In this document: one piece after another, positions 44,673 through 57,500 of the stretch
Layout: every line of letters begins with the position of its first letter
Position numbering within the stretch: position 1 is the stretch's first letter
Source of the DNA: Sarcocystis neurona
Taxonomy: Eukaryota > Apicomplexa > Conoidasida > Eucoccidiorida > Sarcocystidae
Reading direction: 5' to 3'
Length of the DNA: 64,000 bases
Assembly (NCBI GenBank): GCA_000727475.1
Contig: KL647310.1
Span: 2,057,631 to 2,121,630 of the forward strand
Notes under the pieces: generated by a model
Told to the model about the DNA's origin: nothing
Database searches by the model: none
Seen by the model: the letters and a program-made list of their open reading frames with translations, nothing else
Program-made: the position numbers and the translations under genes

Positions 44673-47600
44673 TCAGATCCTGAGCACCTCATCGATATTG
44701 TCTTGGCTTCCTTCTCTGGACGGATGTAGAAATGCTTCAGTCTGCACGTTATGCCAGTACCCATTAAACATGTCTGCCTTTGATGGGGACCCCATTAAGT
44801 CGTTCAGGAGTTTAACGACCCTGAAGAGAAGACAAAAAAAAAGGCAATGAGACCAGGTTTCACCTGCTGTGCAAAAAATCGAGGCCACCGTGTTCTACTA
44901 CAAATACACAAATTGGCGCCTCTGTGTACGTGTGGATATGTAGACATATCTGTGTGTATGTAGACACGTGTGCAGACATTAATTTATTTACACTCGGAAG
45001 TGTACACAAGCATGGCTGTCGGCGTATCTGCGTATAGCGACGACATACGCCGTACATACAATACAACATAGAGGCAACTTGAACAGGGATGATCTTCTAC
45101 ACGTTTGTCAGAACGAAAATATGCACCTGAAGGAAGGGGTCTCGAGTTTTGATATCAGCGTAAACCCTGATAACATGCACGTGAATACGGGCAGTCATAG
45201 TTGTGCCAGACTTTGCAGATGTCTATTTCTGTACCTATTGGTGGACAAGACACGCGATTTATTAAGGGCTACAGTGCAGACCTGCCTGTGACTGTCCGTG
45301 AGTGTAGAACCGCAGTGCCCTACATATATGAGATGAAACTGCGCTATCAGAAAACACGCCTGGACAGGTCCTTTCTTCTGTAGTATGCTCAAATATTCTT
45401 TGTATGTAATGGTGACATAATTATTAGTAGTATTAGTATTATAAGCGTCACGGTAGATAAGATATTTGAGGTTTTACTTAGTCCCTAACAACACAGATGA
45501 ATTTTCAGGAATTCAAAGTCAACGGTGAGAGATGTCAGGTGTAGTCAAGTACTACCATAGAACGAGTCCTACTTTCTCCCTTCACCTTCTTAACAAGCTG
45601 TGAGAGTAAAAGACCAGCCAGCGCGTGTGTGAACGAAGCGAAGCCTACCTACAGGTCCACATTCATACGTACCTTAGTGGAAAAGTGAGTGCGGGTCTTC
45701 TTCGTACAGGTGTGGGGAGAGATGTATGCATAAAGAAAGTGATGCACATGTGTGTGTATATATGTACATATGTATGTGTTCGAATATATGAGCCCTCCTG
45801 GAGCCGTATAGAAAGAGCGTTTCATAATATCACATTCAGCACTAAAATGCTTAGTTTTTGTCCATGCTTATTTTTAGCGCCTTCCTGGTTTTTAAAGGAT
45901 GAAATGACGTGAGAATTGTATTTATCATTCTTCTTGTTGCAAACCTTCCGCTGCTTTCTCCGATAGAGGCACACTGTTTCCAGGTTAGGCATTTCAGCTG
46001 CAGACAGTTCTTCTGGCGGAGACAATGCTTGCGTGTACGCGTCTAATTTTTTTTTTTCAAGTACACGAGCAAGGAAAACATCGACACTTATGATTTTGCG
46101 AAATTTCCTCCACCTAACCCCTGGTTGGCTCCTTTGTCATGCTGTCTGCCTCACACAAGTCTGTACCTCCGCCATTTCGGAAGCAGTTGTGCCTTTCTTG
46201 CTCGATTCTTAGAGATTTAGTCCTTCACTCAGTATCACTGCACCTTAATTCGACACCAATTGAAAGTTTTGGTATTTGTGCATATAGATCGGGGGAAAGA
46301 CCCTTCCCTGATTAAATCAGATGCAGACTTCCGTTTTCCCAATATTTTTCTATCCTGTGAAGTGGGAGAATTCCAAACTGGCCGTAAACCAAGATTGCTT
46401 TTACTGGAGAGGTTGCGACTGCTACGGTATCCCACAGTGCGCCTTTGGTTAACTTCCAGGAACAACATAGTCATGCCTGCTAGCCCTCATGTATGATAGA
46501 GCTTGAGCCCTTCAGCAGCTAGTCACGTTGCAAGCTTGCAGAAGAATTACACTGCCAAAGAGATTGGTGAATTACCTTCCTTGTGCTAGAAATTTCTCAA
46601 GGACCTGTTCTCGGTCGGCTGTCGTCATTTCAGTTCTGTTTGCTCCGGTGTTGTTGAAATTGAATGAGAACTTCGATGCCTGAGAGTGTCAAAGGCATCC
46701 TGATACACCACGAACGGTGATATTGACGTGTACTATCACGCTGGCTTTGCTGCTTTTGACAACATCTGTGGATGCGCTCGAATGGACGCGTACCACACCC
46801 GCAAGTGTGTTTAGGTTGTCAACGTTGACCGCACACGGATTTCTGCAAATTTCTTGCAACTAAACATGCTTCCACTAATGTGTGGGATGCCTTAGATTCA
46901 ACACGGGTACCTACGTATGCACGATCAGTCTACTGGGAAGATATCAAGTGACCAAGGCTTCCTTTCTATACCAGTTTCGTAGGGGCATCCGCAGGCGGAT
47001 AGCTTTAGAGAGGCGACGCAGATTGTTATGTGGACCTCCTTCTACGGTTACAGAGAAATGCAAGCTTTCTTGTCTATGCGCAGGTGGTATCTGCTGCTCG
47101 TCGTTAGACCAAGGTGTAGTTCTGTTCGTCGCTTTTGCGTGGCGTTACAGTTTACAGCGGGGGTGGCGCGCATACAGGATTGCATCTAACGTTTTGATGC
47201 ATAAATATATATTTTTCTACTCACACCTGGGGAGTCAGAGGAGAATGTACATGCACGAATCAAGACTCGCCTTCATAGGGTGAGTGTGCATAAGAGTATA
47301 TAGACATATATGTATATATGCATATGAGTATCTACCTATATCTGCATGTGGACGACGGGAGGGATTGTGGTTGTTTCTTTCGAGAAACTGTACAGTTAAG
47401 TACTTGTACACAATGTTGTTACTTCGTACGCTTACGCACTCGCGGATAGAGACATGTTTTTGGATACGCCCTGCTTATATGTAGAAGGTTGATCGCGTGA
47501 AGCAGGTTAATCCCTACGTGATTCGTCTGTCGTTCCCCGCGGACACACCAGTAATCATTCGGAACACTGCCATAGACGTGCGCGTGCACAGGTAGAGTTG

Positions 47601-50600
47601 TGCGCTTGTATATAGACATATATCTATATAGACGGCACACACTTCAGGACTGCAGCACGGAGTATTTTCACTTTTCTGCTCAGTGTGTAGTAAAGACGGG
47701 GAGACATGACACGCCCAGACGTCAACACACCTTCCACGCTTCCCACTTGATATGCGTATACGTCCATACGTGTACATAGAGGTTCTGCCATGAGTATGTA
47801 CGATGGTGTATATATATATATATATATATATATGTGGGGAAGCACGCCTTGTATAAATATACTTTCAATCTATATGGCACACTTTTTCCTCCTGTTAACT
47901 GTTCTATGTACGTTAGAAGTGAACTTGCACACCCAGCTTTCCCATAGAGTTAGTGCAATGTGTTGGCTGCTGGTGTCGTGGTCAACGTACGGACATCTTC
48001 CTGCATCCGGCCACTTTTGCTGCAACGTCGTTCATACTGGCGCACACAAGACATCAACAGCAGAGGAACAACCAATATTTTTTTCAGTTGTACGAGATGT
48101 TACAAGCTTTTCGCTCGTGCAAGTACCGTAATCTTGAACAGAGAATAGACTTAAAATACCCGTCTGACACGCGTGAGCGTACACAACAGTAAGCGCACAC
48201 GTGGCGTGATGAAAGGGCCAGCTGGTACATTGTATCTACATAGACGTGTGGGTGTCTACATTTGCATTTACAAACGTTTACAATTGCTACGCGGTGTGCA
48301 TCGCTATTTGTTACGCATAATAGTTATAGAGAAAGAGAGCTGCCGGGACTTTACGAAGCGTTGACAAGCCGTGCACCTGGCTTTTGCCCCGTCAAGTTAT
48401 ACAGTCACGTGCAGGCCTAACACATTGTTGGATACCCCTCCACACCTCGACCAGCAATTTCCATCCAAACCAGCGCCCGCAGGTGGCAGAAATAGCACAA
48501 CAGTGCGAAAACATTCTGCTTTTGTGTATAGACTTACGTACAGAAAGCATCCCGCTGAAGTGTTCCACGAGTGCGCTCGTGCAATTCGTTTACATGTAAA
48601 AGGACGACAGAGAGTGATTCCTGAGCATCACTAAAATACGCATGTGCCCGCTTGGTGTATGACCCGTACTGCGTTACTGCAGGTGTAAACAGGACCATTT
48701 TCCAAGGTGACTACGAGTCTCTGTGTCTACGGGTGGCTACGTTCACACGCGTGCAGCTAGGCGTGACTCTGTTGCACACGGGAAAAACGCACGGTTACGT
48801 GCTCTGCATCTGCCTTCGCGTAAACGCGTATCGATCCACGAGTGCTCAGTCAATCTACCTCTGTTTGTTGTTTTATAACCCCACGAGGTTGAGACGTCTT
48901 GTGTTGAGTCACGCAGGCTTCTTGTGCCTGACGCGTTTGCAGTGAAGCCTTCGACTACAGTAAAACGGGCGGCAAGCTTGCTGCCTACGCAACCCAAGTA
49001 TGTTGAGCATAGCCGCTGATAATGCCAGCGTCAAGTGTAACAGACCGAGAGTACACACTCGTGAGAGGGGTCTACACCACACGTAAGTTGCTGCCGCCCT
49101 AAGAGAAAAATTTCAGCGTTCGCCTACGCTTCATGTAGAAAAGCAGCGATTTCATTTCTTATAGCTCCAGCTTTGTTAAGGCTCTCTCTCAAGTGGTGGA
49201 GCTCTTTCTTCTGAACGGTGACCATGCGCTGCAGGCGTTGATTTTCCTCGCGAAACCTGACCTCACGCTCTGCAAGACATCCACACCGCTGCAGCCTCGG
49301 ACGTCCTTCTTCGCACTTCTGTGTGTGCAGATATGTATAACAGTGCAGATGTGTGCGAACAGTTATCCTTACACAGATTAATCCGAACAATGCCGTTACG
49401 AGTCGCTGTGGTGGTCAGAAATGCGCCTTTAATCTCGCGTACTCGACGTAATGTGACAGGAAGAGACTGCTACTGTACTTCGACATATTCACATCCTCTA
49501 AACATAATGTCAAAAAAAAGTGTGACCAACAAGCCATGTTCAATTTCAATGTTTACACACACGCACGATTGGAATTACGCCTCTGAAGTGGACAGGAATT
49601 CTATATCATCTTGACTTGCGCCTTTTACACATTTGTAGGAATACACGCAAAGTCATTCTTGTGCTACAAACAAGCGTTCGGTGAGCCATGTGCTCCCCCT
49701 GCGGGGGCACACAAAAGCTGATGTCGTCCTAGCCGTGAGTACCTCTCTGAGTTACGACCCCGCTTTAAAGCCTGCTGAACAGCTGTTCTGCAGCTCAACA
49801 TCGGCTTCCACAAATGTGAATTTCGAAAGTGTTACGACTCGTCAAATAGGGCATTACACAGTTCCTCTGTGAAGGTGCTCCTACTGAGGGACATGCAGGT
49901 GGTGTGTACCAGCAATGTTGATGGCGTCTACAAGAAATTCAGAACGAGGCACCCCCTCTTCGGTGAGCATCCAGGTAATGCACCTGTTTGTATCTTAATC
50001 ACGCGCTCGTTGTTTAGCAGGTTAAGGGGCAACGTCTGACCCATTCGTAAGCGCTGCAGCTCTTTATCTTCCAGTGCTGCCGTGCCGGACGTACAATGTA
50101 CGGCTGACAAAGTGTGTAACCCGCGCACAGGAAAGAGGCCAAATCACTACCACTGAGCGAGTCGTTCGTCTCACCATTCCACGCCGCAGCTGCTTTCTGT
50201 ATACGCAGCATGCAAAGCTTTTACTGTGGTAAGCCCTAGGCCTCAAAGAGGTGAGACCAATCATGGATCTTGTCTGTCTGACACTTCTATGCAGATTTGA
50301 CACTAAATGCATGTTGTCTGTGAAGACGCATGACACATCTACCTTTCACTGTCCTTCAAATGGTATGCAAAGTAACTCTTGCTCACCGAAAAGTTTGTTT
50401 CGGTGCTTCTCCGCTGATGTGGTCAAGGTTTCCTGAGCAACGCCCGGTGTTCCGACATCAGTTACGTCTTGCTTCACTGCATCATACGAGTGTGGCAGGA
50501 GAGACGAAGAGAACTGCTCGCGGGGACATAGTTATGTAGACTGAAATTCATTACGGATGTAGCGCAAGTGGAATTGACCAAACCACATATGCCCATATAT

Positions 50601-51549
50601 GTATATTTGTATGTGGTGCTACAAATACATGAGCACCCGATATAGCCCCAGAATGAGACAGAGAAATGTGGCGGAGAGCGCTCATCCACACACGTTGTGT
50701 CTCTGCGGTATAACCAGATTACACCACACATAATCTCCCAGGATATCATAAGAGTAGAAGCCCTTTCGCACGCAGGATTTCACATGGTCTCCCGGGTGTA
50801 CGCACGTTAATAGTAGTGCTGTATCTCTGGATGTACAGAGGTCTAAAGATTTCAACGCCAGTATTTCCATGTTTGTAAATAGTTTAACGCTAGTGCATGT
50901 AAGGACTACAGGTGAACGCAGCCGAATGTGGAAAGTGAGGCCGCCGTGCTGACGGACTCAGCAAACGGAGGAGAGCACATAGCAGACGCTCTGTGTGGCA
51001 TGTACAAGAGACCACCTAGGTGTATTCACACGAAGGAGCATTTAGCTGTGGTGTTAGTAGTGAACAGTGACAGCTGAAACTGTGTTCGCGATCTGAGAAG
51101 ACACAAAGCTGTTGCCAACTAGTTAGTTCATGCGGAGGAGCCTGAAATCCTAGACCGACAGTAAAGCGTCTCCTTCGCAACTTCAAAGGTACTACGCATA
51201 ACTGATGGCGACGTACATATTTATACAACAAGAAGAAGCAGAGTCACATCTATTTTGGCTGAAGTGCGGGAAGAAGAAAGGCGTATCGCTTGAGTGACAT
51301 GCCCGTATATGTCGTGTACACACGTTCGCACAGATGTGACCTCCGGCCAAAGGACACACTCGGTGTATGCTGTCCTAGAGTATTAGACTGTTGAGTAACT
51401 GGAGCTTCCTGACCACCCGCCAACCAATATGTGCTGCCGTGGTCGCTGCCATTCTCGAGTTCGACGACTTCTACAAACCAGCCCTGCTGTGGCTGGAATG
51501 ACAACTCTGCCCGACCTACCGCCACTTATACAGAAGTCTACACACGTCA

Positions 51550-51583
<34 letters not shown>

Positions 51584-54500
51584 CACACATACGTGTGTCT
51601 ACACAGGCCCACTTCTACTTACATATATATATATATGAATATTTGCATGTATGTTAAAAGGCTTACATGGGTAGATGTGTGTTTGCATCTATCTAAAAAT
51701 ACATGAGGCGGGCAATGGATGTACGGCATGGCACAAAGAAGAAGTTTGTCTGAGTCGGAGATCGAGGATTTGCCTCTAGAGTCATACATCGCCACAGGAA
51801 TTTTAACCCGTTTGCATCTAGGTACACATGCTGGCACGGAATTCCAATTTGAATGAAGAAAGAGAGAGAGAGACGAACTGAGACAGTTTGACTGTGAGAG
51901 AGCGGCAGGACGCTGCTGCCGCTTTACCACGTTGTTGCATCATATTTCTCACCTGCCCCCTTGACCTCTCTTTGCCGTTGCAGAGCAGCCATCTTTTCCT
52001 GCAGCTGATAGACTGGAAGCAGCATCCGGGACCGACATCCGAACATGTTTACAAAACCATGCGTATATACATATATATATATATATTTGTGACAGTTCGA
52101 TATGTTCCTGGCAGGCTGACCGCATCGAAGAGGAGAGCTAACCGCCACGGATGGACACACGCGTATGTGTACTCCCAAGGTAATGTGACGTACACAGCTG
52201 GTGGACTGGAGGCTGCAGAAAACAAACACGCTGCACCTACAGGTGCACTTGTATTGACGGACACATACATATAGAATGAAAAAGATAATACATGTGTATG
52301 TATAGGTCTAAAAAATTGAAACTTCGAGATTCGAGTTGACGAACCCACAGGTCATCTTTGAAGTATGCCCACATAGTCCGGAGGATACGAATGAATAATT
52401 CTGGGCCGCTCTGTGCGCGCATTTCTGCATGATACGTCACTGTATTCTGGTGACCTAAGCACCGAAACTTCGCTCGACCTCACCGCTGACCGTCACCCTG
52501 GATGCGACGTCCAGGAGCCCCAGGGCTAGAAGTTGTCTTCAGTAAAGCCGACAATGATAACGCAAAAGTGTCATCACGGATGTGTTACGAGATTCGGATG
52601 GACGGACCCGAACGTCAGGAAGATTACAAGAGAACGCAAAGCTGGCCTCTTCCTTTCAAGGCAATATTTGCTGGTAGGCGCAGCAACAGGTATCGGGGGG
52701 CGGCTGTGTGCTCGCCCGGGTCCACACACATACATATATATACATATATGCATACATACACATGCACACGTGTTGTCTCCCTGTGAGACATGCGTCTCAT
52801 TCACAGATGTGTGCAACCAAAGCAAGTCAAATACTCATAATTCCTCTAACGTGCAGCCGTGCAGGCACGAGACATACGTAAAGAAGCTCCGGCCCGCTAC
52901 TGTTTGGGGGCTCGTTCAGTTTGCGACTCCTTCCACAGTCCAGATTGTATGCGCCTTGAAAGTTCATTTTCCTTCGTCGACTTTTTTTTACTGGTGGAAT
53001 ATATGTGCATACGCGTAGGCAGATCTTTTGCTGAATACCTAAGCGTGGACGCACGTACGAATTCCTTGTGCCACGTATCTGCGATTGAGTCTGGATGGAG
53101 TCTGGAGAGCTGCATGTCAAGCGGAGGCTAGGTGAGATGATGTACATACGTAGGGTGGTGGAGGCCACGTAAGGCAACCTACGTACGCAGGGTTGCTTTT
53201 GTATGGTTCTGCTCGCACAAAAGTGTGGAACTGGAGCGGCTGTGAGACAACACGTTACCGTACAATCTTGGCAGCAGCCCTACGCAGGTTCTGAGCCCAC
53301 CAGCGGTTTTTTCAGCCTCAAGCTTTTTCTTCGTCACGACGAGCTCTTTCGCTAGCAACTTGCCCTGCTCTTTTTCACATTCGAGTCTAAGCTTCAGGCC
53401 TTTATTTTCAGTTTGCTGCGCATAAGTATCATTGCCCAAGCACAGGGTTAGATTCACAAGATGAAGTTCACACATAAGCCTGCAGAAACACAGGACACAG
53501 GGTCACGTTCACGTTCACTTCTAGGAGTAAAACATCCAGTTTCCCGCCACACAGAAAGGATTGAAAGGCGCTGTTTTCGTGAACAATTCTGCCTCCTCCA
53601 CTTCTCGAGTGGAGGACACCTATCATAACCGGAGCTTTTACGGACTAACCCACATGTATGAATTGGATGCTTACGTGCGCGCAGGCAAACAAGCGCGTGT
53701 AAAAACAATCATACATACGTGTAAGCATAAATTTTTTCCGGCGCAGACAAACATTTATGTGCTCCTGGCGATTTGTACACGCATACAGATTGTAATGGAT
53801 AGATACGTTCGTGACGCGCTGTCTAGGCAAGTGCGACCCCGTCGTCGCACACTCGTGAAATGTAAACTTATACTCCTACACAAACACCCTGTATGTGTCA
53901 ATCGTTACGTGTGGAGTGAAACTGCATGAATGGATTTGCCCAACAGTTTAACACAGTAGAAAGTATCCATCAGCCTGAGTCGGAATTCCTGCCCCAGGTT
54001 GTGCATTCTTCGTTCTGTTTCTCCGCCCTACTTGCCCTTCCACTGTCCTCGGGTTTCAGCAGCTCTACTATTATCTGACCACAATTCTGAGTCGAGCCCT
54101 CCGCTTTTCATGAAGGATCACAGCGTCTGTTCTCTGCATTTAGGACTCTGCAGAAGGAAACGCACGTTCCGAGCTACTTCTTAATGACAAGAAGATCCCG
54201 AACATCAGTCTGAGTAAGCCCTTAGTATTTGTCTGTCCCCCGACGTGCAACAATTCCCATCAACATCTGCAGGCCACAGTATTATTGTCCGCCATTCTCG
54301 TACTCTTTTTATCGTCCTGGACAAATATCCCTGTCTGTGCCGCTGTGTTCTTTTCTTTCTAGTGTGCGTGTAACTCAAGTAGCACGTGACTATCCGCGCA
54401 ACGGTTTGTGTAGTGTACGAAAGTTTTTGTACACATATGTGTTTATATCTATATCTATACATATATATATATATACGTATACGTGTGGCCATACAGGCGG

Positions 54501-57500
54501 CAAATATCGCATGCTCCCTAGCAACGCAGCAGGACTGCCGGACCCGAGGGCAATCATCCTCTCCTTGATGTTACTCACCAGACTCCTGTTGTGCTCTTCC
54601 AAATCCTTTGCGATTTCCTGAGCGTTCTGCACCTCTCGGAGAAGAATCTTGTGTAACCTGGACACCTCGATAGGCGGTTTCTGTTGCTGTGCAGACGCGA
54701 CACACGCAGAGACGCTGCTGTAGGCCACAAGCAGACCACGCGACACGCGCAAGCAGACCACGCGACACGCGCGCAGACAAAGGGGCTCACAGACGCACAG
54801 GAGCACGTATATCGCAGAGGGGGAGTTGGTGCGCCCTGGATCTTGATACGTAAAGCAAAGAGCGGACACAGACTGACCACACACTGTGTACGTGCTTATT
54901 CGTATGTGCACAGAGACCCGTGTGAAATGTACACGGCATAAGTACTTCGCAAAAGTAGACTGGGGGGGTAAGTATGTGTTTCTGCAGCATGTAAGAAAGG
55001 TATAAGTGGAGATGTATATTTGGCACCACGAACTGTCACGTGGCTCGTGTGTGTGTTCCACGGAACAAGTCTACAGGAGTAAAACAGCGACATCTGCGTA
55101 ACTAGGCGCATACGCGTGTACGCTTGTGCATCAAAAGATGTGGCATTCCGCTCAGTACACGCGTCCTGTGTAAATCAATGGCCGAAGACAAGAACGTGGC
55201 GTGTGACTTTTCCCTACAGCATTGTTGGTCAATATATGAGGAGTCGACTTTTCGTTTACGTACATATACATACGTGTTCACGTGGGTATATCTACACCTG
55301 CGTATACATGTGTCGGTGCATGTATACATGTGGAATCGGATGTAGGGTTCATCACCTGGCTACGCCAAGTGACAGGGAAATTCTGCTGCCGAACCCGTGG
55401 TAGCAGGCAGGTGACACTCTTAATGTGAAGGGCGGATAGTGAGGCAACAGCAGTGGAATACGTTGTTTGAACAACGAGCTATTCACTCATGCATTCTCTT
55501 GGTGGCAGTGTGCGTTTGTAAACTGGGTTGCGTAAAAAGTGAACACGGCAGCTGCTTGCAAGGGAGAAAGAACCCCCGAGTAAAACCACCCGAGCAATGT
55601 AGGCACATGTCGCCTAAGTGTACCAATGTATTCACATACATGGCGACACATACAAGTGTAGGGAGGGCACGCTCTGTAGCCGAATAGTAGCACAACGTCA
55701 GACGCAGCCGTTACAGAAAGGAGTGTCCGTTTACTTGCTGCTTGCTCGTGGCGATTTGTGTTTGGGGACCGCGCGCATAGATATAAGTGCATCCGTGGAC
55801 GTAGTATATGAACATTTGCGTCTACTTTCCCTATGCAGGCACACCTGGGTGGAGGCGCTGGCCTAAGAATATGCATACTTGCGGCCACATTTGTACTTTC
55901 GCGTCTGTATGCGCATGGTCACACATAGACCGTGTGGCAGGCAGTTCACCTTTGCGTGTAGCGAGGAAGTCTGACGTGTACTCACTTGTGTGGTTCTCGC
56001 TGACTCCTCAAGTACTTCCTGTAGGCTGAAGGGAGGAAATCAACGATGAACATTACCCCTGAGTTGATATGTATGAATCCAGGCTTACACATCCCTCATT
56101 ATCTGACCGAAACCCCCTCGCTGCCTCGCTCGCCCGACTCGAAAGAGCTTTTCGCACTTATTCAGATGGTACATAAGCATGAGAATCTCCAAGCAGGCGC
56201 TCACGCAGCCCTACGCGCATGTCGGCCACACAGCGACGCTCAGCTACCTTGGCATTAACCTGTGGCAGATTTGTGTTTTGGATATACTCTTTGGACGTGG
56301 GCACTTTCTTTAAGTCGCATCCAGAGGTACACGTAAGTTCTCAGTTCAACGTATGTATATATATATATATGTATACGTACATACATAAATGCGTGTACGA
56401 CCGCGTCCGCGTAGACGGTCGAACTGCTATTACCTCAACACAGACGTACACTTCAACCAGAAAACCTCTTACAATAGGCGCTGTCGTATAAGATTTGAAA
56501 CCCAAATTAGTCATGGAAAGCCTTCACCGCAAATGCACGCAAGTACACCTGCACTGATTTCTCTACTGCATTCAATACACCTGCACGTACGGATACACAT
56601 CCACACGTGAATTCCACACAAAGTCGCGCGAGAGGTACCCGTACGGAGGCACCTGTACGTTTGTCTGTTATTTATACCAAAAGCGTGCAAGGCGTAAAAG
56701 TCAGCAGCTACAAATGCACAAACTATTAACGTGGAGGCTGCTGTGGGCCATATCTTAAATTTGGTTTCTCCCTCCCTGACCTGCGAAGGCACGACTTCCG
56801 GTATCAGCTCGTTCAGTGCGGTGTACTTACTGTGCGCGAAATTGTCTGCGGTATTGCTCTTCCTGCTCTTTAAAACAACACAAAACACGGAAAAAGACAT
56901 TTTTGAGCATGTACCTTTACCTGTCCATCCCTTTGTAGGTACAGGAATACCCCGGACAAATGTGGAAAACGTCCGTGTTTCTTCATATTTGGCGTGCCTC
57001 TCTCTCTCTCTCTATATATATATACATACATACGTGTGAATCGGACACGCGCAGCATTCTGCAGAACACACGGCGCTGAGACATGCGCATATATGAATAA
57101 TTATGTGTACGTATATTCATGTGTCAATGTGTAGACAGTTCAGATATTCACAAATACGTGCACACATACATCATCTGCGAACCGCTAGGTCGCCTTTTGC
57201 GTCACAGCCTCTTCCTAAGAGGACCATTAGCTCGCATGAAGATTCACAGTTCTCGCTGTTTTTCTCTGCGAATTAAAGTGTTTGTGCCCACACGGGCTGG
57301 AAAAGGTGTACACATGTGGGGAGGTACCTGCTTAATTTCGAAGTTGAGTCTCTTAGTTTCTCAGGCACTTTGAATTCTACTTTCCCACTCAATGGAAAAA
57401 GCACTGAAAAGCGGCGCCTGCGGTGCGACTCGTCGCTATGAAGAGTACAAACGTGCTATGCGTAGTCGTGTCGTGCAGACATTACAGTATACGTATATGT

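Noticed and set aside
51250..51525. Minus-strand [14 protein letters not shown] segment
   Set aside because: Coding-like, but all three minus frames are open nearby and it does not fit the phase chain of the coiled-coil gene.
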